Shown one piece after another: positions 7,134 to 7,950 of a DNA stretch of 7,950 nucleotides; within the stretch, counting starts at the first letter, position 1; every line of letters begins with the position of its first letter. Origin of the DNA: Bacteroidia bacterium (GTDB lineage Bacteria; Bacteroidota; Bacteroidia; Bacteroidales; UBA932); NCBI GenBank assembly GCA_021153285.1, contig JAGKTT010000064.1:1-7950 (forward strand). The letters are read 5' to 3'. The notes under the pieces are model-generated. The model did no database searches and had not been told where the DNA came from. It saw only the letters and a list, made by a program, of their open reading frames with translations. Both the position numbers and the translations under genes were made by a program.

Positions 7134-7162
7134 AAAGTGTAACAAAAACAACTATTCGAATT

Positions 7163-7950
7163 ATGATTGAATTTAAGAAGTATAGTTCTATTGAGAACCA
7201 TTTTTATAAGGATTATCTGGATCAGGTTAGGGAGCAGGTTCCTGCTGATATGCAGTGGGTGGTCCAGGAGAAGGTACACGGTACCAATACCAGCTTCCTG
7301 TGTGACGGTAACGATGTGAAGTTTGCAAAGAGGACGTCGATTCTTGAGGATGACGAGAAGTTCTACGACTATCAGGAACTTGTCGATGAGTACAAGGAGA
7401 AGGTGATTTCTCTCTTCAACCATTTGAAGCAGGATTGCCCAGACGTGCAGTCTGTCTCTGTCTTCGGTGAGTTGTTCGGCGGTTCATATCCGCATCCGGA
7501 TGTGCAGAGGGTAGGCCGTCTTACTATGATCCAGAAGGGTGTATACTATGCACCTGACCACGAGTTCTACGGATTTGATATCTATGTGTTCACTAACGAT
7601 GGTGGCTACTACCTGTCAGTGGATCAGGCTGAGAGACTGTTTGAGTCAGAGGGTTTCTTCTATGCCAAGCCACTCTTCAAGGGAACACTTGACGAATGCC
7701 TTGCTTATCCTAATGAGTTCCAGAGTAAGATTGCCGAGTGGCTTGGCTATCCGGCAATCGAGGACAATATCTGCGAGGGTATCGTAATCAGACCTGTAAC
7801 TCCACATTGTCTGCGTACCGGAAGCAGGGCTTTGATCAAGAGCAAAAATGCCCGCTTTGCGGAGAACAAGAGTGTGAAGAGAAGGAACAGGCAGCTGGAA
7901 GCTCCAGTGGAGTATAGCAAGGAGTTGGCGGAACTGATTGAAAATCTCGC
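7163..7950 (+). CDS. Rnl2-family RNA ligase (partial, 3' end outside window)
   Basis: The first 262 residues of an ATP-dependent RNA ligase are visible and the frame is open to the edge. It resembles phage T4 Rnl2 from residue 4 on (FKKYSSIENH). Nucleotidyltransferase motifs appear in order: motif I EKVHGTN with the adenylated Lys37, motif Ia AKRT (Arg57), motif III FGELFGG (Glu103), motif IIIa FYGFDI (Asp139), motif IV EGIVIRP (Glu205), and motif V IKSKN (Lys226, Lys228). All catalytic residues are intact. Such ligases seal 3'-OH/5'-phosphate nicks in RNA duplexes. Between motifs III and IIIa it has about 14 more residues than T4 Rnl2. Lysine codons are 18 AAG to 1 AAA, unlike the neighbouring sigma gene. 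The C-terminal domain lies beyond the window. It is transcribed away from the ECF operon and is probably unrelated to it. Confidence 0.93.
   Translation, partial: MIEFKKYSSIENHFYKDYLDQVREQVPADMQWVVQEKVHGTNTSFLCDGNDVKFAKRTSILEDDEKFYDYQELVDEYKEKVISLFNHLKQDCPDVQSVSVFGELFGGSYPHPDVQRVGRLTMIQKGVYYAPDHEFYGFDIYVFTNDGGYYLSVDQAERLFESEGFFYAKPLFKGTLDECLAYPNEFQSKIAEWLGYPAIEDNICEGIVIRPVTPHCLRTGSRALIKSKNARFAENKSVKRRNRQLEAPVEYSKELAELIENL

Larger units (their letters stand above)
6844..7162. other. Divergent AT-rich intergenic region between the ECF operon and the RNA ligase gene
   Basis: These 319 bp separate the divergently transcribed sigma gene and RNA ligase gene. I see no credible protein gene of size here. 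The region holds two candidate -7 boxes facing outwards, a cluster of three palindromes (6951-7006) and a leader hairpin ahead of the ligase. The stretch 6883-7080 is strongly AT-rich. Confidence 0.8.

Noticed and set aside
7084..7162. Riboswitch in the RNA ligase leader
   Set aside because: Only one short hairpin and a weak second pairing (CCTCGG/CCGGGG, 7084-7107, overlapping the predicted start site) are visible, with no match to a riboswitch class I know.
7055..7423. Open frame of 122 codons on the minus strand opposite the RNA ligase start
   Set aside because: It lies antisense to the well-supported ligase gene, has no recognisable domain, and covers the likely ligase promoter.
7539..7787. 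Open frame of 82 codons on the + strand inside the ligase gene
   Set aside because: It is a shifted frame within a gene whose motifs are intact in the main frame.
1..7950. CRISPR array, insertion sequence or tandem repeats
   Set aside because: No regularly spaced repeats, transposase-like frames or terminal inverted repeats were seen.

Overview
The window looks like a piece of a Bacteroidales chromosome (Bacteroidota). The evidence is an ECF sigma / FecR-type anti-sigma / STN-bearing TonB receptor / DUF4249 lipoprotein cluster typical of that phylum, Cys-lipoproteins and SusC-era style signal peptides ending in A|Q, no Shine-Dalgarno-like sequences ahead of the genes, -7 boxes of the TAnnTTTG type, and a tRNA gene that does not encode its 3' CCA. 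The genus cannot be fixed from this sequence.

Layout. At the left edge (10-83) is a tRNA-Ala(TGC) gene on the + strand, closed by a strong intrinsic terminator (88-115). From 6843 down to 188, everything reads on the minus strand as one tightly packed set of seven genes: ECF sigma factor, FecR-like anti-sigma factor, STN-type TonB-dependent receptor, DUF4249 lipoprotein, a small lipoprotein with a D-x-N-x-D-G loop, a lipocalin-like lipoprotein and a small outer-membrane beta-barrel protein. Gaps are 67 nt after the sigma gene, 20 nt before the receptor, and 1-4 nt between all later genes. The operon faces the tRNA gene tail to tail. A 319-bp AT-rich intergenic region (6844-7162) holds two divergent candidate promoters and a cluster of palindromes. 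On its right, on the + strand, starts a gene cut by the window edge (7163-7950) for an Rnl2-family RNA ligase with all nucleotidyltransferase motifs present.

How it may work. The first three minus-strand genes form a classic cell-surface signalling loop. Substrate at the receptor is relayed through its periplasmic STN domain to the FecR-like protein in the inner membrane, which frees the sigma factor to transcribe the operon. The three lipoproteins and the barrel protein are probably surface or periplasmic partners of the receptor; the substrate cannot be read from sequence. The RNA ligase is divergently transcribed and has different codon use, so it is probably an independent unit. It is the most unusual item here: a T4 Rnl2 / editing-ligase type strand-joining enzyme in a bacterial chromosome, whose C-terminal domain and downstream neighbours lie outside the window.
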